DNA of 64,000 bases. Origin: Phycisphaerae bacterium. Its GTDB lineage: Bacteria; Planctomycetota; Phycisphaerae; UBA1845; Fen-1342. The notes under the pieces are model-generated. The model worked only from the letters and a program-made list of their open reading frames with translations, searched no databases and was not told the origin of the DNA. A program made the translations under genes and the position numbers. Location: contig JAJVHV010000018.1 in assembly GCA_022072445.1 (NCBI GenBank), forward strand, positions 61,631-125,630, in the 5' to 3' direction. This document shows, one piece after another, positions 17,955 through 26,473 of this stretch (the stretch's first letter is position 1; each line of letters starts with the position of its first letter).

Positions 17955-20924
17955 ATGAGCAAGCGGAAGAGTTCGGGACGATCGCTGGTGATCGTGGAAT
18001 CACCGGCCAAGGCGAAGACGATCAACAAATATCTGGGCGACGACTATGTCGTCAAAGCTAGTATGGGGCACGTTCGCGATCTTCCGAGCCGTGACTTTGG
18101 GATTGACGTAACAAATGATTTTTCAGCTACTTACGAGGTTGTTCCGTCACGGGCCAAAGTGATTTCGGAGCTGCGGAAGCTGTCTGAAGAGGCGCCCGAG
18201 GTGTATCTCGCGACCGATATGGACCGCGAGGGCGAGGCGATCGCCTGGCACCTGACGCAGGCCCTGAAGCTGCCGACCGAGCGGGCGAAGCGGGTGATTT
18301 TCAACGAGATCACGAAATCGGCGATCGCCGAGGCGTTCGGCCATCCGCACGATCTGAATCTGGACCGGGTCAATGCGCAGCAGGCCCGGCGGATTCTGGA
18401 CCGGATCGTGGGCTATGAGCTGAGTCCGCTGCTGTGGAAGAAGATCGCCAAGGGGTTGTCGGCCGGGCGCGTGCAGTCGGTGGCGGTGCGGCTGATCGTG
18501 GAGCGCGAGCGCGAAATCCGGGGCTTCGTGCCGACCGAAAGCTGGAAGGTGGTCGCGTATCTGACGGGCGAGGCTTCGGCGGCGGAGCGACTGAGCGCGG
18601 CGTGGAAGAAATTCAGCGGACAGGAGCTGACACAGAAAGAGATCGGGCGCTGGCTTTCGGAGCATGGGGCTTTTCGGGCGGAGCTGGTCGAGGTGGGCGG
18701 GAATCCGTTCGAGGCGGGCAACGCCGAGGCGGCGCGCGTCGTGGCCGAAGCGCTGGGGATCGAAGTGGAGCGCGTGTCGCGGCGGCCGTGGGCGGAATAC
18801 AAGCGGCTGGGACTTGAGCAGGCGGAGATTGTCGGGACGCTGAATCGGCATCGTGCACCCGCACTGACGATCGCCGGCGTGACGACCAAGCGCACGACGA
18901 CCAAGCCGCCGGCGCCCTTCACGACGGCGACACTTCAGCAGCAGGCGAGCACACAATTGGGCTTCTCGGCGTCGCGGACGATGCGCGTGGCGCAGGCGCT
19001 GTACGAGGGTATCGACCTGAGCGGGGAAGGGCCGGTCGGCCTGATCACGTACATGCGAACGGACTCGACCAATCTGTCGAAGGAGTCGCTGCACGCGGTG
19101 CGCGAACTGATCGGGAAGAGCTACGGTCCGCCGTACCTGCCGGAGTCGCCGAATTTTTACGGCAAGCGGCACGAACGGGCGCAGGAGGCGCACGAGGCGA
19201 TCCGTCCGACCGATCCGCAGCGGCTGCCGGAGGCGGTTCGCGGCGCGCTGACGGACGAGCAGCGGCGGCTGTATGACCTGATCTGGCGGCGGTTCGTGGC
19301 GTGCCAGATGACGCCGGGGCAGTGGGATTCGACGGCGGTGAGCGTGACGTGCGAGACGGCGCTGGGTGCGGCGCGGCTGAGCGCGTCGGGCCGGAAGCTG
19401 GTGTTCGACGGCTTCATGAGGGTGGCGGGGGTGAGCAGCGAGGATCAGCTTCTGCCGGCGCTGGAGGAGGGGCGGCGCGTGGGACTGCTGGACTTGGAGA
19501 CACGGCAGCAGTGGACGTCGCCGCCGGCGCGTTACACGGAAGCGTCGCTGGTGAAATCGCTGGAGGCGGAGGGGATCGGGCGGCCGAGCACGTACGCGGC
19601 GATCATCGAGACGATCCAGGATCGCGGGTACGTGGAGCAGGAAGAGCGGAAGTTTTTCGCGACGTCTCTGGGCGAGCTGGTGACGGACAAGCTGGTCGAG
19701 CACTTCCCGAAGATCATGGACGTGAAGTTCACGTCGTACATGGAAGACGAGCTGGACAAGATCGAGGACGCGCACCTGGACTGGGTGCACGTGCTGCACG
19801 AGTTCTACGATCCGTTCCGCGAACTGCTGAACCGCGCGGGCGAAGAGATGCAGCCGGCGCGGAACGAGCCGAGCAGCCAGACTTGTCCGCAGTGCGGCAG
19901 CGCGATGGTCTATCGCTGGAGCCGGACGGGGCGGTTCCTGGCGTGCAGCGCGTACCCGAAGTGCAAGTCGACGCTGAACGTCAATCGCGACGGCGAGCCG
20001 GTGATTCCGAAGACGTCGGACGTGGCGTGCGAGAAGTGCGGCAAGCCGATGGTGCTGCGGCAGAGCAAGAGCGGGCATTTCCTGGGATGCAGCGGGTACC
20101 CGGAGTGCCGCAACACGATCGAAAGCGACGAGCACGGCGTGCCGCTGCGGCTGGTGAGCGAGGAGGAGCTGAAGCAGCCGTGCGAGGCGTGCGGGGCTGG
20201 TACGCTGGTGGTCAAGCGCAAGCTGCGGCGCGCGTTCCTGGGCTGCGATCAGTACCCCAAGTGCAAGAACACGACGCCGCTACCCGAGGGCGTGCGCCTC
20301 GAGCGCAAGCCGGCGCCGCCGCTGGAATCGGCGGGCGTGAACTGCGAGCGGTGCGGGCGAGAGATGGTGATCCGCACGGGCAAGCGCGGCAAGTTCATTT
20401 CGTGCAGCGGCTTTCCGAAGTGCCGCAACGCCAAGCCGCTGGAGAAGCTGGACGAGCTGAAGGCGGGAGCGGCGTCCGGCGGGGCGGCGGGCGGAGGAGA
20501 GGCGGCGGGACGGCGGGCTGCAAAACCGACGAACCCGGGCGAAGCGCCCGCGGGCTATGCCATGACTCGGACGGGCCGGCCGGTGGTGGAGACGATGCCG
20601 AGCGAGGGCGAGCTGTTCTGCCCGGAGTGCGGGAGCGTGATGCAGCTTCGGCGCGGGCGGTTCGGTCCATTCTTTTCGTGCACGGGTTTTCCCAAGTGCA
20701 AGTTCGTCGCGAACCTGCGCGGCGAGGCGAAGAAGCAGGCCGAGGAGCTGCTGCCGGCGCCGGAGCGTGCCAAGCCGGAGCCGACAGACGTTGTCTGTGA
20801 CGAGTGCGGCAAACCAATGGTGATTCGGCAGGGGCGGCGCGGCAAGTTCCTGGGATGCAGCGGGTATCCGCAGTGCCGTGCGACGCGCGAGATGCCGGCG
20901 GGCGTTGGGGCGGGCACGAGCTGA
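17955..20924 (+). CDS. topA: DNA topoisomerase I with six C-terminal zinc fingers
   Basis: The 989-residue enzyme relaxes negative supercoils. The Toprim domain (VIVESPAKAKTI; DMDREGEAIAWHL at about 88-100) and the catalytic Tyr366 in LITYMRTDST are clear. Six Cys4 zinc-finger modules follow (CPQC...CSAYPKC, CEKC...CSGYPEC, CEAC...CDQYPKC, CERC...CSGFPKC, CPEC...CTGFPKC, CDEC...CSGYPQC), more than the three of E. coli TopA. A Gly/Ala-rich linker separates the fourth and fifth. ATG 17955 gives the normal N-terminus. A 5-codon ORF from ATG 17941 ends at a TGA that overlaps this start (ATGA), which may couple initiation. Confidence 0.96.
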   Translation: MSKRKSSGRSLVIVESPAKAKTINKYLGDDYVVKASMGHVRDLPSRDFGIDVTNDFSATYEVVPSRAKVISELRKLSEEAPEVYLATDMDREGEAIAWHLTQALKLPTERAKRVIFNEITKSAIAEAFGHPHDLNLDRVNAQQARRILDRIVGYELSPLLWKKIAKGLSAGRVQSVAVRLIVEREREIRGFVPTESWKVVAYLTGEASAAERLSAAWKKFSGQELTQKEIGRWLSEHGAFRAELVEVGGNPFEAGNAEAARVVAEALGIEVERVSRRPWAEYKRLGLEQAEIVGTLNRHRAPALTIAGVTTKRTTTKPPAPFTTATLQQQASTQLGFSASRTMRVAQALYEGIDLSGEGPVGLITYMRTDSTNLSKESLHAVRELIGKSYGPPYLPESPNFYGKRHERAQEAHEAIRPTDPQRLPEAVRGALTDEQRRLYDLIWRRFVACQMTPGQWDSTAVSVTCETALGAARLSASGRKLVFDGFMRVAGVSSEDQLLPALEEGRRVGLLDLETRQQWTSPPARYTEASLVKSLEAEGIGRPSTYAAIIETIQDRGYVEQEERKFFATSLGELVTDKLVEHFPKIMDVKFTSYMEDELDKIEDAHLDWVHVLHEFYDPFRELLNRAGEEMQPARNEPSSQTCPQCGSAMVYRWSRTGRFLACSAYPKCKSTLNVNRDGEPVIPKTSDVACEKCGKPMVLRQSKSGHFLGCSGYPECRNTIESDEHGVPLRLVSEEELKQPCEACGAGTLVVKRKLRRAFLGCDQYPKCKNTTPLPEGVRLERKPAPPLESAGVNCERCGREMVIRTGKRGKFISCSGFPKCRNAKPLEKLDELKAGAASGGAAGGGEAAGRRAAKPTNPGEAPAGYAMTRTGRPVVETMPSEGELFCPECGSVMQLRRGRFGPFFSCTGFPKCKFVANLRGEAKKQAEELLPAPERAKPEPTDVVCDECGKPMVIRQGRRGKFLGCSGYPQCRATREMPAGVGAGTS

Positions 20925-20994
20925 AGCGGCTTCGCGGTGCTGGACACGTTGCCGCGAACGTCGAGGCGGGCGGGGCGTCGAGTATGATCCGGCG

Positions 20995-22038
20995 ATGCCG
21001 GCACGGACCGACTTGGATGCACCTCGACGTATTCACCTGATTGCACATGCCGGCTCGGCGCTGAAGGACATCGCGCGCTTCGGCCTGCCGAGCGCGGGGG
21101 CGTTGCTGGCGCTGGCGCGAGAGGGCGTTCCGAACGGGTATCGGCTGACGGCGAGGCGGCGTTTCTTTGAGGTCGGCGACGACGAGCCGCATGGCGGCCG
21201 GCACGACGATGAGGCGCGTGCTGCCGACCTGAACGAAGCGCTGCGCGATCCGCAGACGCTGGCGATCGTGGCGGCGAACGGCGGGGCGTACTTTTCCCGC
21301 ATCATTCCACGGCTTGACTTCGGTGCGCTGGCCCGACGGCGAACGCCGCTGTGGTGTTTTGGTTTCAGCGAGATGACGACGCTGGTCAACGTGGTGGCGA
21401 GCTACCGGCAGGGCCGCGGGGTGTACTGGCTGTGCCCGGGTTATCTGGCGTGGAAGGTTCGGCCGCGCGAGCGTGGGCTGCGGGCTTTCTCTGAGTTCTT
21501 CGGCAAGCTGCCGGGTTGGACGCGGGCGTGGGAGCGATCGGCGGGGCGCGCGGCGGAGGCGCGGCGCTGCGACGCGGCCGTGGGGCGAGCGGCGGTGGAC
21601 TTTCCCACGGTGGCGATTCGCGGCCGATTGGTGCGCGGCGCCGCACGAGCTGGAGTGATCCGGCTGGTGGGAGGGTGCATCAGCGTGCTGGCGGCGATGG
21701 TCGGCAGCCCGCTGGCGCGGCGGCTGCCGCTGCGCGGGCGATGGCTGGCGATCGAGGATGTGAATGAGGCGCCGTACCGCGTCGATCGCTGCCTGGCCGC
21801 GTTGAAGATGGCGGGGTGGTTTGCGCGGCTCGCGGGCGTCCTGGTGGGCGATTTTCACACAGGCGACGCGGACCAGCAGGCCGCGGTGGTTGACACGCTG
21901 CGTTATCACGCCCGGCCGGAGCTGCCGATCGTCGTGACGCGCGACTTCGGACACGTCTGGCCGATGTCGCCGGTGCTGATCAACCGGCCGCTGCGGGTGG
22001 CGGTTGAGGGGCGGGATGTCAGGCTCGCGCTGGATTGA
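20995..22038 (+). CDS. LD-carboxypeptidase (peptidase family S66)
   Basis: The 347-residue protein fits the S66 fold (LdcA/MccF): a nucleophile elbow with Ser125 in FGFSEMT, a preceding AANGGAYFSRIIPRLDF segment equivalent to the R-G-G-Y-G...LD loop, GGCISVLAAMVGSPL, the Glu in LAIEDVNEAPYRVDR and the late His in DFGHVWPMSPV. Such enzymes trim the terminal D-Ala from peptidoglycan tetrapeptides in the cytoplasm, or cleave microcin C-type peptides. Start ATG 20995 was chosen because upstream in-frame sequence is Arg-rich and not conserved-looking. It follows topA by 70 bp in the same direction and ends convergently with the coiled-coil gene. Confidence 0.82.
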   Translation: MPARTDLDAPRRIHLIAHAGSALKDIARFGLPSAGALLALAREGVPNGYRLTARRRFFEVGDDEPHGGRHDDEARAADLNEALRDPQTLAIVAANGGAYFSRIIPRLDFGALARRRTPLWCFGFSEMTTLVNVVASYRQGRGVYWLCPGYLAWKVRPRERGLRAFSEFFGKLPGWTRAWERSAGRAAEARRCDAAVGRAAVDFPTVAIRGRLVRGAARAGVIRLVGGCISVLAAMVGSPLARRLPLRGRWLAIEDVNEAPYRVDRCLAALKMAGWFARLAGVLVGDFHTGDADQQAAVVDTLRYHARPELPIVVTRDFGHVWPMSPVLINRPLRVAVEGRDVRLALD

Positions 22039-22063
22039 GGGGCGGCGGTTCGCGCCGGCGTGG

Positions 22064-25000
22064 TCAGCGGGCCGCGGCGAGCTGAGCGCTGGCGGCGAGA
22101 GATTGCCTGCGGCGCGGGTTCTTCAGGATCATCAGCACGCACAGCAGCCAGGCGCCGCCGAACGACGCCAGGCCGACGACGAGGGCGTTGCGCTCGCGAT
22201 GCAGACCGGCAACCTGATCTTCGACGACGGGCGCGACGGCGGTGACGCGGTCGGGCTGCGGCCCGCTGCGGCGGGCTTCGGCCAGGGCGCGGTCGAGGTA
22301 GGCGAGCTGCGTGGCGAGGCGCGAGACTTCGCCGGCGGTCTGGGCGAGGACAGTTTCGATGCGCTGCCGCTCGAGGACCTGCTCGTCGAGCAGGCGGAGG
22401 TCGTCCATGGCGGCGAACATCTCGTTGAGCAGTTGTTCGCGGCGGGAGTCGAGCGTCGCGAGCGTTTCGCGCGTCTGGGCGAGGCGCGCGGCGCGCTGCT
22501 GCACCAATTGCTGGTCGGCGGCCTCCTGAAGGCGGATGCGGACCAGCTCGCGGCGGTCGCTGAGGCGGACGCGCAAGCCGCGGATGCGGCGATCGAGTGC
22601 ATCGAGCCGGAAGTTGCCCGCCAGGCCGACACTGGCGGCCGCAGAGGCGAACTCGTTCTGCACGCGGGCGAGGCCGGCGGCGAGATTGCGCAGGGCGGCG
22701 GCGACGACGAGCTCGCGCGTGGCGCCGCCAGTGCCGGAGTTCAGCCGGGCGATGAGGGCGTCGAGCTGCTCGAGCGCGCCGGCGTTGGCGCGGGCCTGTT
22801 CGTCGGACAGTTCCGCACCGCGGGCCTGGAGCTGCACCAGCGCGACGATGTCGCCGCTGATGTCGGTGCGCTCGATCTCGGGTGCGACGGGGTCGCAGTC
22901 GGTCGCACGCCGCGCGGCGCTGCGCTGCCACTCGGCGGCGAGTTCGGCGCAGTCCTCGAGCACGGAAGCGATGGGCTCGGGCGGGAGCGAGGCGCGTTGC
23001 TCGTCGATGGTTCGGGCGGCGGCGGCGACGGCCTGCTGGAGTGACTGGAACTGCGCGGCGAGCGGGGCGACCGCGACGGCCAGCTCCGACCGGTAATGCT
23101 GGGCTTCGGCGCGGAACTCCTCGCGATCGACGGCGAATCCGGGTTCGGCGGCCAGCGCGGCGTCGATCGCCTCGGCGGGCACGTCGGCGTGCTGCGGCGC
23201 GTTTGTCTCGAGTTCGGCCAGCGCGCGGCGCTGCGCGTCCAGGTCGGCGGAGACGGCGGCCAGCGCGGTGCGGGACGCCGTGCTGCGCGCGGCCAGCTCG
23301 TCGCGCTGCGCCGCGGGCGCCAATGCGGCGAGACGCTGCTGGGCGGTGGCGCGGGCGGCGGTGAGCTCGTCGAGTGCGGAGACGACCTGGGCGCGGCGGG
23401 CGGGAACGTCGGCGTAGGCCGTGGGGACGGCGGGAGTGGCGGCGACGTCGTTGGTGTGCGCGGAGTAGGCGGACGCGACCGTGCCGACGATTTTGGCGGC
23501 GGCGCCGGACCGCCAGGCATTCACGGCCAGCTCGACCACGGGCGGCGACGTTTCAAAGGCGGCCTCGACGCGCCCGGCGCGGCAGAGCAGCTCCCAGTCG
23601 CGTGCGGCCGAGGCATCGGGAAGCCAGCTCGAAGCGCCGCCGCCGGAAACGAGGACGGCGACGTGCTCGCGGAGGGCGCGTTCGACGGGGGTGGCGGCGG
23701 TGGCGAGGTGCAGGCGGCAGACGGCGCGGTAGCGTGGCAGGTCCCATTGCAGCCAGGCCCAGACGGCGATGGCGGTGACGCCCGCGGCGATGGCGCTGGC
23801 GCGGGCCCACCAGTGGCGCGGGGCGGCCAGGGAGGAGCGTTCGCGGCGCTCCAGGTCGAGCGAGCGCTGTGCGAGCAGGGCGCGAACCTGATCGAGCTCC
23901 TGCTCGCGCTCGGCCCGCAGCGCGGTCATTTCCTCTTCGGCGAACTCGATGACGGCCTCGCGGCGTTCGAGCTCGTCGGACTGCACCTCCAGCGCGATGG
24001 CACGCTGCGCGGAGTCCGCATCGCGGAGCTTGAGCTGCTCTTCGAGCTCGTCGAGCGCGGCGCGGCGCGCCGCGAGCTGTTCCTCCTCCTGGCGGGCCTG
24101 CCGGGCCGCCGCGGCCAATTCATCGGTGGCGCGCTGCAGATCGGCGGAGCGCCGATCGAGCTCGTGCGCGGCGGCTTGCAATTCGCGGTCGCGCTGCGCC
24201 AGCGCGGCCTGCCGGCGGTCGAGCCGCGCGGCGGTGTCGGCCAGTTCGCCGCGCTCGGCCTCCAGCGCCGTGTGACGCTCGTCGAGCGACTTGCGGCGCT
24301 GGCGGAGCTGATCGGCCAGACGACCCAGCTCGGAGCGCTGCTGCGCGACGCCCGCCTGGTCGCGCTGCAAGGTTTCGGTACGAGCGCGGAGCGCGGCCTG
24401 TTCAGCGGCCAGCCCGTCGCGCTGCGCTTGCAGCCCGCGGTGGGCCTCGTCGACCCCCTGGTGATCCTGGGCGACGCGCGCCCGCGACTGCTCGATCTCG
24501 ACCGCCCCGCGGGACAGTTCGTCGTGCCGGCGCTGGAATTCCGCGACGCGCCGCGACCACTCTTCCTGCTGCAGCCCCAGCTCACGGCGTTCGGCGGCGA
24601 GGGCCTTGCGCTGTGCGTCGAGCCCGCGGGTCTGCTGGGCGAATGCCTCGCGGTTCGCGGCGAGTTCGGCGCGCTGCGCCACGATCTCGTCGCGCGCCTT
24701 GACGATGCGCTGTTCCAGCTCGCGCTCGCGCTGGCGGATGAACTCGGCTCGTTCGGCCGCCTTGCGCTGCTGCTCAGCGTCGATCGCCTGGGCCGTCTCG
24801 CTTTCAAGCTCGGCGTCGGCCTTCAGGCGGCGGGCTTCTTCAAGCTGCGCGTCGGCGTCGTTGCGGCGTTTCTCGAGCACGCGCGCGGCGCGCTCCAGCT
24901 CGTCGCGCCGCCGGACAAGTTCGACGGCCTGCGCGTCGAGCTGGCGGCTGCGCTGTTCGAGTCGCTGGCGCAGGGCGTCGACCTCGGTGCGCAGGCCCGC

Positions 25001-25201
25001 GTCGGGCGTGTCGCGGATGAGGTCCTGTAATTCGCGGACGCGCCGCTTGAGGGTTTCCTCGCGCTGGCGCATGTCGATCAGGCGGTTTCGGAGTTCGTCG
25101 AGGGTCGGTCCGTTGCCCGGGGTTGAGCTGGCCCCGGCGGCGATGGATGGCGGCGGCGGTCGCTCGGGTTGCGGGGGGAGCGTGTCGTCGCTTGGGGGCA
25201 T
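22064..25201 (-). CDS. Large coiled-coil inner-membrane protein with Wzz-like topology
   Basis: The 1045-residue product has a Pro-rich N-terminus and then about 440 residues of nearly uninterrupted Gln/Arg/Glu/Ala coiled coil (cytoplasmic by position). A first membrane segment follows (ASAIAAGVTAIAVWAWLQW, about 475). Next is a roughly 500-residue, partly helical external region, and a second membrane segment (VVGLASFGGAWLLCVLMIL) close to the basic C-terminus. Two membrane segments bracketing a helical periplasmic part recall polysaccharide co-polymerases (Wzz/GumC), and the text YRAVCRLHLATAATPVER fits their post-TM1 strand. The huge N-terminal coiled coil is not part of that family. A structural or polysaccharide-length role is an inference. 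No tyrosine-kinase domain is present. Confidence 0.75.
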   Translation of the reverse strand: MPPSDDTLPPQPERPPPPSIAAGASSTPGNGPTLDELRNRLIDMRQREETLKRRVRELQDLIRDTPDAGLRTEVDALRQRLEQRSRQLDAQAVELVRRRDELERAARVLEKRRNDADAQLEEARRLKADAELESETAQAIDAEQQRKAAERAEFIRQRERELEQRIVKARDEIVAQRAELAANREAFAQQTRGLDAQRKALAAERRELGLQQEEWSRRVAEFQRRHDELSRGAVEIEQSRARVAQDHQGVDEAHRGLQAQRDGLAAEQAALRARTETLQRDQAGVAQQRSELGRLADQLRQRRKSLDERHTALEAERGELADTAARLDRRQAALAQRDRELQAAAHELDRRSADLQRATDELAAAARQARQEEEQLAARRAALDELEEQLKLRDADSAQRAIALEVQSDELERREAVIEFAEEEMTALRAEREQELDQVRALLAQRSLDLERRERSSLAAPRHWWARASAIAAGVTAIAVWAWLQWDLPRYRAVCRLHLATAATPVERALREHVAVLVSGGGASSWLPDASAARDWELLCRAGRVEAAFETSPPVVELAVNAWRSGAAAKIVGTVASAYSAHTNDVAATPAVPTAYADVPARRAQVVSALDELTAARATAQQRLAALAPAAQRDELAARSTASRTALAAVSADLDAQRRALAELETNAPQHADVPAEAIDAALAAEPGFAVDREEFRAEAQHYRSELAVAVAPLAAQFQSLQQAVAAAARTIDEQRASLPPEPIASVLEDCAELAAEWQRSAARRATDCDPVAPEIERTDISGDIVALVQLQARGAELSDEQARANAGALEQLDALIARLNSGTGGATRELVVAAALRNLAAGLARVQNEFASAAASVGLAGNFRLDALDRRIRGLRVRLSDRRELVRIRLQEAADQQLVQQRAARLAQTRETLATLDSRREQLLNEMFAAMDDLRLLDEQVLERQRIETVLAQTAGEVSRLATQLAYLDRALAEARRSGPQPDRVTAVAPVVEDQVAGLHRERNALVVGLASFGGAWLLCVLMILKNPRRRQSLAASAQLAAAR

Positions 25202-25460
25202 CGGGTGGATCTCGAGCCTGCGGCCTGCGCGGCCGGCACCGGGTCATTTTAGGTCGCGGAAGGCGGAAAGTCAGGCGGGAGGCGGGGGGCGAATGGTGCC
25301 CGATCGCGGGAGAGTGCGGCGCACGCGGCGACTCGTGCCGGCACGCGTCGATGCGTCCGGCCCGCGCACGATTGCCCTTCCATGGCTCCATGGGGCACGG
25401 CCCGCAGCCCCGACTCGTGACGACCGGCCCGCCGGGGATGGTAGATTTGAAGCCACGGGA

Positions 25461-25540
25461 ATCTAGAAAGGCCAAAGTCGAGGGCGCGGGCTGGATGCCC
25501 GCCCCTCGATTTTGGCCGGGCGGGCTTGGAAACCCGCCCC
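25461..25540 (+). repeat. Dispersed repeat with two hairpins in the 25.2-25.6 kb gap
   Basis: ATCTAGAAAGGCCAAAGTCG, continuing AGGG (25461-25484), recurs inverted at 63878-63901. It is followed by GCGGGCTGGATGCCCGC and by GGGCGGG-CTTGGAAA-CCCGCCC (about 25518-25539), two stable hairpins. The remainder of 25202-25460 holds no supported gene. Confidence 0.7.
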
Positions 25541-25562
25541 AACTCAGTCGCTGGCGCTGTGA

Positions 25563-26153
25563 TTACGGCTTGGTCGGCTTGCCGCCCTTGTAGCTGGTCT
25601 TGCAGGTGCTGCACGTGCCGTCGGTCACCATGGCGATGGCGCAGCCTTCGCACTTGGCGGCGGCGGTGTTGGCAGCGACGAGAATCTCGTGCGCGGCGAC
25701 GGCCGCGTCGTAGTGCTTCTTGTCCTTGTACATGAACGGACCGACCATGCCGGCCTTGCACTTGTCGCACCAGCCGTGGTCCTTGGCGGCGTTCTTGCAC
25801 GCCTCGCACTTGATGTCCTTGGCGTTCACATACGTACCGCTGGCCAGACTGTGGGCGACGGGCGATTTGTACATCTTGCCGCCCGCGAACGAGACCTTGC
25901 AGTGATCGCACGTGGCGTTGGCGGCGATCGCCTTCTTGCAGCCGTCGCACGTGGCGTTGGCCGGGGCGGCGGCGCCCTTCAGCGACTCGTAGAGCTTGGC
26001 GCTCTTGACCGTCAGGCCGCCGAAGTAGCCGAGCTTGCAGTCCTTACAGTAGTCATTCGCGGCCATCGCCTTGTCGCAACACTCGTGCTGGGCGACGGCG
26101 GCGGAAACGAACAGCGCGGCGGCCAGGGCCGCCAATCCATGCGACAGTCTCAT
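25563..26153 (-). CDS. Secreted protein with four CxxC-x9-CxxC modules
   Basis: The 196-residue product has a signal peptide (LAALAAALFVSAAVAQ) and four modules of the form C-x2-C-x9-C-x2-C-K followed by aromatic-x-GG/GP: HECCDKAMAANDYCKDC, CDGCKKAIAANATCDHC, CEACKNAAKDHGWCDKC and CEGCAIAMVTDGTCSTC. In the first the leading Cys is replaced by His. The spacing suggests zinc-ribbon or other metal-binding units placed outside the cytoplasm. ATG 26153 has GGAG nine to ten bases upstream. No family name is recognised. Metal storage, trafficking or sensing is plausible but not shown. Confidence 0.82.
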   Translation of the reverse strand: MRLSHGLAALAAALFVSAAVAQHECCDKAMAANDYCKDCKLGYFGGLTVKSAKLYESLKGAAAPANATCDGCKKAIAANATCDHCKVSFAGGKMYKSPVAHSLASGTYVNAKDIKCEACKNAAKDHGWCDKCKAGMVGPFMYKDKKHYDAAVAAHEILVAANTAAAKCEGCAIAMVTDGTCSTCKTSYKGGKPTKP

Positions 26154-26180
26154 GTTTAAGGCTCCAGAGGTTGGGGGGTG

Positions 26181-26209
26181 AGTGAACCGTTCGGCTTCAT
26201 GACTTTCAA
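26181..26209 (-). promoter_or_regulatory. Candidate promoter of the four-module Cys-rich gene
   Basis: On the minus strand TTGAAA (26209-26204) and TTCACT (26186-26181) are separated by exactly 17 bp, 28 bp upstream of ATG 26153. The rest of the 320-bp gap to 26473 shows no gene. A TTGACC at about 26430 with TAGGCT 17 bp on could serve the plus-strand gene, but it would start transcription almost on its ribosome site. Confidence 0.4.
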
Positions 26210-26473
26210 CCGTCGACGTTCGACGGGTATTCCCGTGGGTATCGGCCCGGGGGGCACGGCTCCTTTTACACCGGGATACGCTGGCCCGCTGCGTTCGGAT
26301 TCCGGGGGGCGAAAGGGGCGGTAGTATGAGGATTAGCGGTGGAAATGCAACTCCTCGAATCGGAATTGTTCGGAAGCAGCCCGATAACACGATTCCCAGC
26401 GTTTGAGCGAGCGGGGCCCCGGAAACTTCTTGACCTGCTTTTCGGCGAGAAATAGGCTGTGGGTGGAGGGCGA

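Noticed and set aside
23096..25030. 644-codon open frame on the plus strand
   Set aside because: It mirrors the coiled-coil gene; the repetitive Leu/Gly/Arg text is the complement of its heptads.
26430..26460. TTGACC-17-TAGGCT promoter for the large secreted protein
   Set aside because: The -10 is poor, and the start would fall on the ribosome site itself.
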